From the NCBI RefSeq assembly GCF_040448305.1, contig NZ_CP148752.1, positions 124,001 to 188,000 on the forward strand: DNA of 64,000 nt. Direction: 5' to 3'. This document shows, piece by piece, positions 26,636 through 36,511 of this stretch. The position numbers were made by a program, and so were the translations under genes. Each line of letters begins with the position of its first letter. Within the stretch, counting starts at the first letter, position 1. Under the pieces are notes generated by a model. It was not told the origin of the DNA. It ran no database searches and saw nothing but the letters and a program-made list of their open reading frames with translations. The stretch is from Pseudomonas fluorescens (lineage in GTDB: Bacteria > Pseudomonadota > Gammaproteobacteria > Pseudomonadales > Pseudomonadaceae).

Positions 26636-27091
26636 GTGCCGAATAACCTCGACGTTCTCCAGATGAACATCAGCAGTGCCATGGTGGTGGCCGCCAGGCA
26701 TTGGCGCAAAATCTGCCAGACCACGCTGGCCAACTATGGAATCTCCGAAGCCTGCGCCGTTCCGCTGTTGATGATCGGGCGTCTGGGCGAGGGTGTGCGG
26801 CAGGTGACGGTGGCCCAGGCAGCCGGGATGGAGAGCCCGTCGCTGGTGCGCTTGCTCGATCAGTTGTGCCATGGCGGCTACGTCTGCCGCACAGAAGATG
26901 CACAGGACCGCCGCGCCAAATGCCTGAGCCTGACCGAAACCGGTCGGGAGCTGGTGCAGGCGGTCGAAGTTGAACTGGTGCGCTTGCGCCACGAAGTCCT
27001 TGAAGGCATTGACCAGAGTGATCTGGAGGCTACGCTGCGGGTACTGAGAGCTTTTGAAGCGGCCACGCCACCATCGGTGGCCAACTCTTGA
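26636..27091 (+). CDS. MarR-family transcriptional regulator
   Basis: 151-aa regulator with a winged helix core (GEGVRQVTVAQAAGMESPSLVRLLDQL and the wing CRTEDAQDRRAKCLSLT). It is the first gene of an efflux operon: its stop TGA overlaps the TTG start of the FUSC gene. The GTG at 26636 is the longest supported start; an ATG at 26663 is possible, and neither has a good ribosome site. It probably represses the operon through the palindrome just upstream. The ligand is unknown, although related operons respond to aromatic acids. Confidence 0.88.
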   Translation: MPNNLDVLQMNISSAMVVAARHWRKICQTTLANYGISEACAVPLLMIGRLGEGVRQVTVAQAAGMESPSLVRLLDQLCHGGYVCRTEDAQDRRAKCLSLTETGRELVQAVEVELVRLRHEVLEGIDQSDLEATLRVLRAFEAATPPSVANS

Positions 27092-29160
27092 ACGGATTTT
27101 TCTCTGGCATGCCCCCGGCGCGGGACTGGTTCTACGGAGTCCGCACCTTCGCCGCATCGATGATCGCGCTGTACATCGCTCTGCTCATGCAAATGCCGCG
27201 TCCGTACTGGGCGATGGCTACGGTGTACATCGTTTCCAGTCCGTTTCTCGGCCCTACCAGTTCCAAGGCGCTGTACCGGGCGGTCGGCACCTTTATCGGC
27301 GCTGCGGCGGCGGTTCTGTTCGTGCCGATGTTCGTGCAGAGCCCCTACGTGCTGGTGGTGGTGATTGCGCTGTGGACCGGGACGCTGCTGTTTCTGTCCC
27401 TGCATTTGCGCACCGCGAACAACTACGCCCTGATGCTCGCCGGCTACACCTTGCCGTTGATCGCCCTGCCGGTGGTGAACAACCCGCTGGGGGTGTGGGA
27501 CGTGGCCGAAGCGCGGACCGAAGAAATCTTTCTCGGCATTGCCGTGGCGGCGGTGGTCGGTGCCATGTTCTGGCCCCGGCGCCTGGCGCCGGTGTTCAAT
27601 GATTCGGTGAGCAAATGGTTTACCGATGCATCGACCTACAGCCTGCGCTTCATCAGCCGCAACGTGCAGCCTGAAGAAGTCAGCGCGTTGCGGGCATCGA
27701 TGGTCGCCACGTTCAACTCACTGGAATTGATGATCGGCCAGTTGCCCCACGAAGGCTCGCGTCCGCAGACGGTGCGCAACACCAAGGAATTGCGCGGACG
27801 GATGATTCATCTGCTGCCAGTGATCGATGCCCTCGACGATGCGCTTTACGCCCTGGAACGGCGCACCCCTGAGCTTGTGGACAAGTTCGCACCCTTGCTG
27901 GCCGCCACCACCGAGTGGCTCGAGCACAAGGATGCCGATCTCGACCGTTGGCAAGCCCTGAAGGATCAACTTGAGGCCCTGCAACCGGCTCCCGAAGCGC
28001 TGGATGACCGCAAGCAACTGCTGTTCTCCAACGCCATTTACCGTCTCGGCGAGTGGATTGATTTGTGGCAGGACTGCCGCAGCCTGCAATACGCCATCCA
28101 GTGCGAAAGCCAGGACAGCTGGCGCGCGGTGTATCGGCACTGGCGGCTGGGACGGTTATCCCCGTTCCTGGATCGAGGCCTGATGTTTTATTCCGCGGCG
28201 TCCACCGTCACCGCGATTATCGTCGCTTCGGTGCTGTGGATTCTGCTCGGCTGGACCGATGGCGGCAGCGCCGTGATCCTGGCGGCGGTGGCGTGCAGTT
28301 TCTTTGCCTCGATGGACGACCCGGCGCCGCAGATTTACCGGTTCTTTTTCTGGACAGCGATGTCGGTGGTGTTCGCCAGCCTTTATCTGTTTCTGGTGCT
28401 GCCCAACCTGCATGACTTTCCGATGCTGGTGCTGGCGTTTGCCGTGCCGTTCATTTGCGTCGGCACCCTGACGGTCAAGCCGCAGTTTTACCTGGGCATG
28501 TTGCTGACCCTGGTCAACACCTCGTCCTTCATCAGCATTCAGGGCGCTTACGACGCGGACTTCCTCAGTTTCGCCAACTCCAACCTGGCCGGTCCCATGG
28601 GGTTGCTGTTCGCGTTCATCTGGACCCTGATTGCCCGGCCGTTCGGTGCCGAGCTGGCGGCCAAGCGCCTGACCCGTTTCAGCTGGCGTGACATCGTCAG
28701 CCTCTCCGAGCCGGCCGCGTTGTCTGAGCATCGGCTTCTGGGCATACGGATGCTCGATCGGCTGATGCAGCATCTGCCGCGCCTGGCCATGACCGGCCAG
28801 GACTCCGGCGTGGCGCTGCGGGAGGTACGGGTGGCGCTGAATCTGTTGGACCTGCTCGCTTATACGCCGCGGGTCCTTGGTGTGCCGCAGGTGTTGCTGC
28901 GTCAGGTGGTGGCCGAGGTGGGCGAGTACTTCAAGGCCTGTCTCAAGGCCGGTGAACGCTTGCAGGCACCGAGCCCGTTGCTGATGACCCTCGACCGCAC
29001 GCGTCGCGCCCTCAGCGGTGCCGGCGACGATGAAACCCGTCGGCATCTGCTGCACGCCCTGAGCGGCCTGCGCCTGGCACTGTTGCCCGGCGTCGAGTTC
29101 GTCGGTTCCGCCGAGGCCGAAGAGCCGCTTCCCCATGGCATTGATGGAGCGCCTTTATGA
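27088..29160 (+). CDS. FUSC-family (AaeB/fusaric acid resistance) inner-membrane exporter
   Basis: 690-aa protein with two sets of membrane helices (about 20-170 and 365-520) separated and followed by cytoplasmic domains, the usual FUSC layout. AaeB-type proteins export aromatic carboxylic acids with an AaeA adaptor. The start is a TTG overlapping the marR stop (TTGA); an ATG at 27109 is the alternative. It overlaps the DUF1656 gene by four bases (ATGA). Confidence 0.9.
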   Translation: MNGFFSGMPPARDWFYGVRTFAASMIALYIALLMQMPRPYWAMATVYIVSSPFLGPTSSKALYRAVGTFIGAAAAVLFVPMFVQSPYVLVVVIALWTGTLLFLSLHLRTANNYALMLAGYTLPLIALPVVNNPLGVWDVAEARTEEIFLGIAVAAVVGAMFWPRRLAPVFNDSVSKWFTDASTYSLRFISRNVQPEEVSALRASMVATFNSLELMIGQLPHEGSRPQTVRNTKELRGRMIHLLPVIDALDDALYALERRTPELVDKFAPLLAATTEWLEHKDADLDRWQALKDQLEALQPAPEALDDRKQLLFSNAIYRLGEWIDLWQDCRSLQYAIQCESQDSWRAVYRHWRLGRLSPFLDRGLMFYSAASTVTAIIVASVLWILLGWTDGGSAVILAAVACSFFASMDDPAPQIYRFFFWTAMSVVFASLYLFLVLPNLHDFPMLVLAFAVPFICVGTLTVKPQFYLGMLLTLVNTSSFISIQGAYDADFLSFANSNLAGPMGLLFAFIWTLIARPFGAELAAKRLTRFSWRDIVSLSEPAALSEHRLLGIRMLDRLMQHLPRLAMTGQDSGVALREVRVALNLLDLLAYTPRVLGVPQVLLRQVVAEVGEYFKACLKAGERLQAPSPLLMTLDRTRRALSGAGDDETRRHLLHALSGLRLALLPGVEFVGSAEAEEPLPHGIDGAPL

Positions 29161-29366
29161 TCGGTGACCTGGATCTGAGCGGGGTGTTCCTGCCCACGCT
29201 GCTGGTGCTGATGGGCATTACGTATGTGTTGTACCTGTTGGTGCACGGGGTGCTGACGCGCCTGCACTTTTACCGTCTGGTCTGGCACCGGGCATTGTTC
29301 AACGTGGCCCTCTACGCCTTGCTGCTTGGCGCCGTGGACTCACTCAGTCGATACCTGATGACATGA
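29157..29366 (+). CDS. DUF1656 small membrane protein
   Basis: 69-aa protein with two membrane segments (about 10-30 and 42-62). DUF1656 (AaeX-like) proteins are found almost only between FUSC and HlyD genes of such pumps, exactly as here. It overlaps both neighbours by four bases (ATGA). Role in the pump is unknown. Confidence 0.9.
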   Translation: MIGDLDLSGVFLPTLLVLMGITYVLYLLVHGVLTRLHFYRLVWHRALFNVALYALLLGAVDSLSRYLMT

Positions 29367-30250
29367 AAAAACCGTTTCTAACCCTCGGTCGCGTGGTGCT
29401 GACCCTGCTGATCGTGAGCTTCGCCGTTGTCGTGGTCTGGCGCATGGTGATGTATTACATGTTCGCGCCCTGGACCCGCGACGGGCACATCCGTGCCGAC
29501 ATCGTGCAAATCGCGCCGGACGTGTCCGGGCTGATCCAGCAAGTGGAGGTGCGCGACAACCAGCTGGTCAAGCGCGGCCAGGTGTTGTTCAGCATCGATC
29601 CTGACCGCTTCAGGCTGGCCCTGCGCCAGGCGAAAGCGGCCGTCGCCGACCGCGAAGAAACCCTGGCCCAGGCCCAGCGCGAGGCCAAGCGGAACAAGGG
29701 TCTTGGCAACCTGGTGCCGGGTGAGCAGCTGGAAGAAAGCCAGTCGAAAGTGGCCCGCGCCCAAGTGGCCTTGATGGAAGCCCAGGTGGCGGTGGACAGC
29801 GCGCAGCTCAACCTCGACCGCTCGGTGATCCGCAGCCCGGTGGACGGCTACGTCAACGATCGCGCGCCACGGGCCCAGGAGTTCGTCAGCGCCGGGCGTC
29901 CGGTGTTGTCGGTGGTCGACAGCAACTCGTTCCACATCGATGGCTATTTCGAAGAAACCAAACTGAACGGCATTCATATCGGGCAAAGCGTCGACATCCG
30001 GGTGATCGGCGACAATGCGCGCCTGCGCGGGCATGTGGAGAGCATCGTCGCCGGTATCGAAGACCGCGACCGCACCAGCGGCAACAACCTGCTGCCCAAC
30101 GTCAACCCGGCGTTCAGCTGGGTGCGGCTGGCCCAGCGGATTCCGGTGCGGATTGCCTTCGATGACGTGCCGGAAGATTTCCGCATGATCGCCGGGCGTA
30201 CCGCCACGGTATCGATCATCGACGATCAGAAGCGGGAGCCGGCGCAATGA
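29363..30250 (+). CDS. HlyD-family adaptor (AaeA-like)
   Basis: 295-aa membrane fusion protein with one N-terminal membrane helix (about 9-31), lipoyl halves (IAPDVSGLIQQVEVRDNQ and RSPVDGYVNDRAP) and a short coiled-coil hairpin. It links the FUSC exporter to the NodT-type channel, and overlaps that gene by four bases. Confidence 0.9.
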   Translation: MKKPFLTLGRVVLTLLIVSFAVVVVWRMVMYYMFAPWTRDGHIRADIVQIAPDVSGLIQQVEVRDNQLVKRGQVLFSIDPDRFRLALRQAKAAVADREETLAQAQREAKRNKGLGNLVPGEQLEESQSKVARAQVALMEAQVAVDSAQLNLDRSVIRSPVDGYVNDRAPRAQEFVSAGRPVLSVVDSNSFHIDGYFEETKLNGIHIGQSVDIRVIGDNARLRGHVESIVAGIEDRDRTSGNNLLPNVNPAFSWVRLAQRIPVRIAFDDVPEDFRMIAGRTATVSIIDDQKREPAQ

Positions 30251-31695
30251 GCAAGGCCTCGGGTTTGGCGGTCGCCGGGTTAAGCTTGCTGCTGTCGGCG
30301 TGTCAGATGGTCGGGCCGGATTATCACTTGCCCGAAGAAGCGGCCGTCCATCGTCAAGACTTCCAGGGTGATCTGGCGGTCGACGGTAAAACCGTGGTGT
30401 CCGCGCCGGTGCCGGCCGATTGGTGGCGCCTGTACAAGGACCCGCGACTCGACCAGTTGGTACAACAGGCCATGGCTTCCAACACCGATTTGCGTGTGGC
30501 GGCGGCCAGTCTGTCGCGGTCTCGCGCTCAGGTCGATGAGGCGCAAGCGGCGGGCGGCTGGAGCGGCGGCGTGCAGATGGGCGCCCAGCGCTTGCAGGAG
30601 TCCGGCCAGGCCTTCCTGCTGCCGGAAAAAGTGCCGGTGGCCAACATCGGCGATATCGGCATCAGCGCGTCGTACCAGTTCGACCTGTTCGGCACCTTGC
30701 AACGCGGCATCGAAGCGGCCAAGGCCAATGCCGATGCGACGCAGGCCGCCGCCGATACTGCACGCATTACCGTGGTGGCCGACGTGGTTCGCGCCTACAC
30801 CCAAGTGTGTGCGGCCAATGAAGAGCGGGAAATCGCCCAGCATTCCCTCGATCTGCAAGCCCAGAGCACCACGCTGATCCAGCGCTTGCGCGATGCTGGG
30901 CGTGGCGACGAAACCCAGGTCACCCGCTCGCAGACCCAATTCAAATCCCTGCGCGCCGACATGCCGCGCTATGAAGCCGCTCGTCAGGCCGGGCTGTATC
31001 GCTTGTCGATGTTGCTGGCCAAGCCGGTGGACCAACTGCCGGCCGGCACCGCCACCTGCGACGAGCTGCCAAAAATCGCGCAATTGATCCCGGTGGGCGA
31101 TGGCGCCGCATTGCTCAAGCGTCGTCCCGATGTACGGCAGGCCGAGCGGCGACTGGCGGCCGCGACGGCCGGTATTGGCGTCGCCACGGGCGAGCTGTAC
31201 CCGAATATCAGCATCGGCGCGACCATCGGTACCGTCGGTATCCTCGACGATCTGGGCGATCCGTCTACCAACCGCTGGGGCTTCGGTCCGTCGCTGACCT
31301 GGAACGTGCCGACCAACGGCGCCCGGGCGCGCATCCGCGAAGCCGAAGCGGTGACCCAGGCGACCTTGGCGCATTTCGATGGGGTGGTGCTCAACGCCAT
31401 TCGCGAGACCCAGACCGGCCTGGCCCAGTACACGGCATTGCTGCAACGCCGCGATGCACTGGCCGATGCCGAGCAATCGGCAAAACTGGCGGCCGACCAG
31501 ACCCATCGCTTCTTCCAGGCCGGCCGCGCCTCGTTCCTGGCGGACCTGCAAGCCACCCGCACCTACATCGACGTCACGGCGCAACTGGCGGCCGCGAACA
31601 CCCAGGTTGCCGCCAGTCAGATCGATTTGTTCCTCGCCTTGGGCGGCGGATGGGAAAGCGGACGAACGCAAGCGTCGAACTCCGGCAAACCCTGA
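30247..31695 (+). CDS. NodT-family outer-membrane efflux lipoprotein
   Basis: 482-aa outer-membrane factor. The lipobox LSAC (LSLLLSACQMVGPDYHLP) is followed by two OEP domains. It is the last gene of the marR-FUSC-DUF1656-HlyD-NodT operon, all joined by overlapping stops and starts. It is a paralogue of the lipoprotein at 22110. Confidence 0.9.
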   Translation: MSKASGLAVAGLSLLLSACQMVGPDYHLPEEAAVHRQDFQGDLAVDGKTVVSAPVPADWWRLYKDPRLDQLVQQAMASNTDLRVAAASLSRSRAQVDEAQAAGGWSGGVQMGAQRLQESGQAFLLPEKVPVANIGDIGISASYQFDLFGTLQRGIEAAKANADATQAAADTARITVVADVVRAYTQVCAANEEREIAQHSLDLQAQSTTLIQRLRDAGRGDETQVTRSQTQFKSLRADMPRYEAARQAGLYRLSMLLAKPVDQLPAGTATCDELPKIAQLIPVGDGAALLKRRPDVRQAERRLAAATAGIGVATGELYPNISIGATIGTVGILDDLGDPSTNRWGFGPSLTWNVPTNGARARIREAEAVTQATLAHFDGVVLNAIRETQTGLAQYTALLQRRDALADAEQSAKLAADQTHRFFQAGRASFLADLQATRTYIDVTAQLAAANTQVAASQIDLFLALGGGWESGRTQASNSGKP

Positions 31696-31788
31696 GGCCG
31701 TTGCTATGCTTTGAAGTGTTGGAGGGGCGCCTCGTGCAAAGCGCCCTTTCTTCACACAAGGCTCGCGCAGGTCAGGGGGAAACCAATA

Positions 31789-32424
31789 ATGAAAAACCCT
31801 TACGCTCTCGGCTTCTGGTGCGCCATCGTGGCGTTGGTGCTGCTGTCGGCCACCTATTTCTACGGCATCATGCTGGCCCACCAGATCGACAAGGCTCTGG
31901 TGTTCCTCGACAGTGCCGCCGCGCTGATTGCCGTGATGTCCATTGCGGTGGTGGCCTGGGCCTCGGTCCAGAATCAACGCATCAAGAAAAGACAACTCGA
32001 ACAAGGCAAGACCCTGGTCCTGATCTGGGACACCAAGGTGGCGTTGCGTCGTGTCGAAACCGTGTTCGACCGCTATTTCTGGGGCAGTTACTGGCAACCG
32101 GGGCGCACCTTTCAGGAAGTCATGGGCGAATTGACCGGCACGCCGCTGGAAAAAAGCCTCGAGACCCTGAAAAAACAATGCCTGGCGCTGGACCGGCAAG
32201 TGGCTGACGACGGTCGGCACTGGCTCAGCAATGCCCGGGAACTGGCCGATGTCGCCACGGCCATGGCCCGCGAACGCTATCAACTGGACTTCTGCGACCC
32301 GCGCGAGGAAGTGACGGGCGGGGCGGTGATCAACCGGGACTTCGAAGTGCTGGTGTACACCTGGACTGCGCGGCTCAAAAGTTTTGATCATCAGCTGGAT
32401 GAGATCGAGGTCCAATACTCTTGA
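31789..32424 (+). CDS. membrane protein of unknown function
   Basis: 211-aa protein starting MKNPYALGFWC with AGGGGGA upstream; the longer frame from 31711 has no ribosome site. Two membrane helices (about 7-28 and 37-56) are followed by a charged cytoplasmic region with the segment DRYFWGSYWQPGRTFQEV. I do not recognise the family. It stands alone after the efflux operon and before a REP pair. Confidence 0.75.
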   Translation: MKNPYALGFWCAIVALVLLSATYFYGIMLAHQIDKALVFLDSAAALIAVMSIAVVAWASVQNQRIKKRQLEQGKTLVLIWDTKVALRRVETVFDRYFWGSYWQPGRTFQEVMGELTGTPLEKSLETLKKQCLALDRQVADDGRHWLSNARELADVATAMARERYQLDFCDPREEVTGGAVINRDFEVLVYTWTARLKSFDHQLDEIEVQYS

Positions 32425-32442
32425 GTTGATATTGGCTATTCG

Positions 32443-32519
32443 ATCGCCATCGCGAGCAGGCTCGCTCCTACATTGGAATGCATTCCCCCTGTAGGAGCGA
32501 GCCTGCTCGCGATGGCGAT
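32443..32519. repeat. REP pair 5 with perfect 30-bp arms
   Basis: Arms 32443-32472 and 32490-32519 are perfect inverted copies over 30 bp (core CGAGCAGGCTCGCTCCTACA) around a 17-base spacer. The variant CTCCTACA replaces CTCCCACA. Confidence 0.92.
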
Positions 32520-32705
32520 TGCATTGACTGCGAATATCTCCAGCCCAGTGAACACCCCCAAGACACTCTTTCACCTTTAATCATTGAGCCGTTCGTCGCG
32601 CCCGGTGCTAATCTGCAATTCACTTTCAGCACAGTCGAGCCGCAACCCGTCATGGGTTCAGGGAAGACGACCTCACTTTCTACAACGGACATGAACGGGG
32701 CATAC

Positions 32706-34211
32706 ATGAATAAATCAGCAGGCGTGCTACTGGGAATTGTTGTCGCAATCGGTGCCATCAGCGCAGGCGGAGCCTGGTTCACCGGCACCAAAATCGAAGG
32801 TGTGTTGAACACCTCGATTGCCGATACCAACAAGGAATTGCAGGCGGCGATGGTCGGTTCAAACGGCACGGCGTCGCTGGAACTGGTGTCGCTGGAGCGT
32901 CATGTATTCAGCAGCACCGCGCACTACCGTCTCAAGGGCGAAGGCGAAATGTTCGGCGAAGCGCCGGTCGAGTTGCTGTTTGTCGATCACATCGAACACG
33001 GCCCGTTGCCGTTCTCGCGCCTGATGTCGCTGAAGTGGCTGCCGGTCCTGGCGACCAGTCACTACGAACTGGAAAAGACCCCGTCCACCGAGAAGTGGTT
33101 TGCCGCCGCCAAGGACAAATCCCCGCTGACCGGTGTGGTCAACATCGGTTATGACAACTCTACCAATGGCACCCTCGAGTTGCAGCCGCTGGAAATGGCC
33201 CTGGATGACAAGTCGAGCTTGAAGTTCTCCGGCCTGAGCATGGACGTCGACGCCAGCGCCAAGGCGCAGAAGGTCAAGGCCAGCGGCTACATGGACAGCC
33301 TGAAGGTGACCACAGTGTCCGAGGATCAGGCACCGGTGCAGGTTGAATTGAACGGCCTGACCCTGGCCAGCAACCTGACAAAAAGTACCTACGGTTTCTA
33401 CACCGGTGAGAACGTTGTTGAACTGGCCAGCGGCAAGTCGACTTTTGGCGTCAAGCAGTCGGTACTGGACTTCAAGAAATTCGAAATGAAAAACCTGACT
33501 GAAGAAAAGGGTAGCAACGTCTCCGGGCGTGCCGACTACAAGGTCGGCGACGTGTCCCTGAACGGCAAGACCATCGGTTCCGGGGCGCTGGCCATGAGCC
33601 TGAAGAACCTCGACATTCCGGCCACCCTGTCATTGATGCAGGTTTACCAGAGCAAACTGCAGCCGTATGAAAGGGCTGCGGCCGAAGCAGCGGCGGCCGG
33701 CCTGCCGGCGCCAGAGCTGAAACTGACCGAAGCCGAAGAGGCGCTGCTCAAGTCCAGTCTGGAAAAACTGCTGGCGGCCGGACCACAAGTGGCCCTGGAA
33801 AACTTGTCGTTCAACACCGCCAACGGTGAGAGCCGCGCCAACATGGTGCTCGACCTGACCAAGCCACAAGCCATCGATCTGCCGACCGATCAGTTGGTCA
33901 GACAGCTGATCGCGCTGCTGGACTTCAAACTGCAAGTGTCCAAAGCCATGCTGGTCGATGTGCTCACCGTGCAATCGCAAATCGATGGTCAGACCGACGC
34001 CAAACTGATTGCCGACCAGGCCACTGCCACCGCAGACATGTTCAGCAGCATGGCGGTCGGCAGCCAACTGGCAAAACTGGACGGCAATAACATCGTCACC
34101 AACTTGCGTTACGCCAACAATCAGGTGGACTTCAACGGCCAGAAAATGACCGTCGAAGAGTTTGCCAGTTTTGTGATGAGCAAGTTCGCAGATGCTGGTG
34201 CCACCGAGTAA
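32706..34211 (+). CDS. YdgA-like (DUF945) periplasmic/membrane-anchored protein
   Basis: 501-aa protein starting MNKSAGVLLGIVVAIGAISAGGAWFTG, an uncleaved signal anchor followed by a long beta-rich region and a helical C-terminal part. The layout (small anchor, glycine-rich GAWFTGTKIE, repeated short beta segments) fits the YdgA/DUF945 family, whose function is not established. The ATG at 32706 removes an implausible extension through the REP region. A strong terminator follows. Confidence 0.82.
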   Translation: MNKSAGVLLGIVVAIGAISAGGAWFTGTKIEGVLNTSIADTNKELQAAMVGSNGTASLELVSLERHVFSSTAHYRLKGEGEMFGEAPVELLFVDHIEHGPLPFSRLMSLKWLPVLATSHYELEKTPSTEKWFAAAKDKSPLTGVVNIGYDNSTNGTLELQPLEMALDDKSSLKFSGLSMDVDASAKAQKVKASGYMDSLKVTTVSEDQAPVQVELNGLTLASNLTKSTYGFYTGENVVELASGKSTFGVKQSVLDFKKFEMKNLTEEKGSNVSGRADYKVGDVSLNGKTIGSGALAMSLKNLDIPATLSLMQVYQSKLQPYERAAAEAAAAGLPAPELKLTEAEEALLKSSLEKLLAAGPQVALENLSFNTANGESRANMVLDLTKPQAIDLPTDQLVRQLIALLDFKLQVSKAMLVDVLTVQSQIDGQTDAKLIADQATATADMFSSMAVGSQLAKLDGNNIVTNLRYANNQVDFNGQKMTVEEFASFVMSKFADAGATE

Positions 34212-34230
34212 CGGCGGCTGTTAACTCTGC

Positions 34231-34270
34231 AACGCCCGGCCTCTGCATCGCGCAGGCGCCGGGCGTTTTG
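34231..34270 (+). terminator. Rho-independent terminator after the ydgA-like gene
   Basis: CGCCCGGC at 34233-34240 pairs with GCCGGGCG at 34258-34265, extended by CTCTGC/GCAG inside and followed by TTTT. It lies between two convergent genes. Confidence 0.8.
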
Positions 34271-34281
34271 CTGTCCGCCCC

Positions 34282-35811
34282 CTAGGGGACGTCACGGATC
34301 AGGCGCCATGCCTCTTCCCATGGCAGCGGTTGTTTCATCCGCTCGGCGAGCATCGCCATTGTCCGGTCCATCTCGCAGGCTACCGCCGCCGACACCACAC
34401 CGTTTTTGCCGAACAGGCCGATGAACGGCGGATCGTAGGGATCGCCCTTGAACTCGACTTCGTCCCAGGCCTCGGCGTGGCCGAGGTAGTCGTAGGTTTT
34501 ACCGAAATGCCAGGTCCAGAAATACGGCACGTCGAGGTAATGCTCGTCACCGCCCAGCATATTGGCCGCGGCGATCCGCGCCTGCTGTTGGGCCAGTCGC
34601 CAGTGTTCGATGCGCAGGTGTTGGTTGTTCAGCGGGAACGTGGCGATATCGCCAGCCGCCCAGAGGCCGTCGGCCACGCGCATTGCGCCATCGACACGCA
34701 GCGAGTGGTCCTGCTCCTTCGGCAACCCGGTAAAGGCAGCAGTGGCTGGCGTGACGCCGATGCCGACCAGCACCAGATCGGCCGCCAAGCGTTGGCCGTT
34801 GTCCAGGCGCACGGCTTCGACCTTGTCCGTCCCTTCGATCTGTACCGCATTGCCCTGGGTATGAAACACGACGCCATGGGCTTCATGTCGTGCGCGAATG
34901 GCCTTGCCGACCGTGTCGCCGAACTGTTTGGCAAACGGCACTTCGTGGCGGGCCAGCACGGTCACGTGCAGGCCAAGCTGGCGCAGGGACGAGGCGGACT
35001 CCATGGCAATGAAACTGTCACCGATGATCACCACCCGCTGGCCGGCGCTGGCGCTGTCCAGAATCTGCTGCGCATGGGCTTTGGAGCGCAAGACGAACAC
35101 TTGCGGCAGCTCGGCACCGGGCAGCGTCAGCGGATTGGGTACACCGCCGGTGGCCAGCAGCGCGGCGTCGTATGTCAGTAATTGGCCGTCAGTCAGCCGC
35201 AGCGTCCGGTTTGGCGCATCCAGGCTTGCCACTTCGCCTCGCAGGCGCTCGATCCGCTGCTCGCGGTAAAAATCCTCGTCGCGCAGCGGCGGGACTTCGT
35301 CCAGCGGCATCTCTCCGGCGATCACGTATTTGCTCAGCGCGGTGCGGTCGTATCCGGCATCGGTTTCGCGGTCGATCAACAGTAACCGGCCGCCGAAACC
35401 CTTCTCGCGCAAACACGCTGCCGCCGCCGTGCCTGCCGCGCCAGCGCCGACAATGATGAAGGTGCGTGGATCGTCGGCCGGTGGCGTGTGGGCACCCGGC
35501 ATCGGCTGGTCGCCGACCCAGATGTCGCCGTCACGCACTTCAAGGGGATAGCGCTTGAGGCTGTCCAGGGCTGGCGGCTCACACAGCCCGCCATCCTCGA
35601 TCCGAAACTGCGCCTTGTGCCACGGACAGGTCAGGCGCCCATTGCATACCGCACCGTCAGCCAGCGGGGCTCCGGCGTGCGGGCATTCGGCCTGATAAGC
35701 GCGCAGTTGTTCGCCGGCCCGCAACAGCAGAACCTTGCTGTCCTGGACCTGCACTTCCAGACCCCGGTCTTCGGGCACATTGGCGACACGCGCAACGCGA
35801 TGCAGAGTCAT
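34282..35811 (-). CDS. Rieske-FAD/NAD(P) oxidoreductase fusion
   Basis: 509-aa protein. An N-terminal Rieske [2Fe-2S] domain (about 1-105) has ligands CPHAGAP and CPWHKAQF. A pyridine-nucleotide-disulfide oxidoreductase follows, with an FAD site IIVGAGAAGTAAA near residue 118 and an NAD(P) site VVIIGDSFIAMESAS near 255, and a reductase C-terminal domain. This layout resembles AIFM3-type and dioxygenase ferredoxin reductases. No oxygenase gene is next to it, so the electron acceptor is unknown. Confidence 0.87.
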   Translation of the reverse strand: MTLHRVARVANVPEDRGLEVQVQDSKVLLLRAGEQLRAYQAECPHAGAPLADGAVCNGRLTCPWHKAQFRIEDGGLCEPPALDSLKRYPLEVRDGDIWVGDQPMPGAHTPPADDPRTFIIVGAGAAGTAAAACLREKGFGGRLLLIDRETDAGYDRTALSKYVIAGEMPLDEVPPLRDEDFYREQRIERLRGEVASLDAPNRTLRLTDGQLLTYDAALLATGGVPNPLTLPGAELPQVFVLRSKAHAQQILDSASAGQRVVIIGDSFIAMESASSLRQLGLHVTVLARHEVPFAKQFGDTVGKAIRARHEAHGVVFHTQGNAVQIEGTDKVEAVRLDNGQRLAADLVLVGIGVTPATAAFTGLPKEQDHSLRVDGAMRVADGLWAAGDIATFPLNNQHLRIEHWRLAQQQARIAAANMLGGDEHYLDVPYFWTWHFGKTYDYLGHAEAWDEVEFKGDPYDPPFIGLFGKNGVVSAAVACEMDRTMAMLAERMKQPLPWEEAWRLIRDVP

Positions 35812-35950
35812 GATCGCTCTCCAGACAGACGTTTCAATTATGAGTCTGGTACTTATCGCGAGGTTCAGCCAATTGCCCCTGCCACGGCGTGAACGGTCCG
35901 GCTATAGTTTGCGCGCCGACGACGGCCCAACACGCACAAGGTACTCCGGT

Positions 35951-36511
35951 ATGCCCCGATTGACCTCAATGAACCCTTGGCTCGCGGCCTTGGCAGTCGC
36001 CCTTTGCGTGCAGTTCCCGGCGCAGGCCCAGGAGCGCTTCACCCTGAACATTCCCGGTGTCTCCGATGACCGTCTGTTCACGTCGGCCGCAGCGAGCGAT
36101 TCCGCGGGTTGTGGCGGGCATAACATTTCCCCGGCATTGAACTGGAACGCCGGCCCGGAAGCGACCCAAAGCTACGCCATCGTCATGCACGACCCAGACG
36201 GCCAGAAGGGCCAGGGCATCGATCAGTGGGTGCATTACGGCATCAAGGCCGGCACCCACCAGATCCCGGCCGGTGCCGGGAGCAAACCCGGCCTCGAGGG
36301 TGTCGGCGGTACCAACAGCAAGACAACCACCGGCTACATCGGCCCTTGCCCGCCCGTTGGCGACAGCTCGCACCACTACATCATCCAGATCTATGCCCTG
36401 GACCTGCCCCCGGACGCCTTGCCCGCCGGCCTGACCCGTGCGCAGTTGCTGGAAAAAGTCAAAGGCCACGTCCTGAAAAACAGCAGCGTGGTGCGGCGCT
36501 ATCATCGCTAA
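35951..36511 (+). CDS. secreted PEBP/YbhB-YbcL family protein
   Basis: 186-aa protein with a signal peptide ending AQA (about residue 26) and a phosphatidylethanolamine-binding-protein-like domain containing NISPALNWN, VMHDPDGQ and GYIGPCPP. The ATG at 35951 has AAGG nine bases upstream; one at 35969 does not. Family members bind small anions or lipids, but no enzyme role is clear. Divergent from the Rieske fusion gene. Confidence 0.85.
   Translation: MPRLTSMNPWLAALAVALCVQFPAQAQERFTLNIPGVSDDRLFTSAAASDSAGCGGHNISPALNWNAGPEATQSYAIVMHDPDGQKGQGIDQWVHYGIKAGTHQIPAGAGSKPGLEGVGGTNSKTTTGYIGPCPPVGDSSHHYIIQIYALDLPPDALPAGLTRAQLLEKVKGHVLKNSSVVRRYHR

Noticed and set aside
30280..32574. 764-aa minus-strand frame opposite the NodT gene
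   Set aside because: Antisense shadow of a high-GC gene; it runs through two other genes and a REP pair and has no family features.
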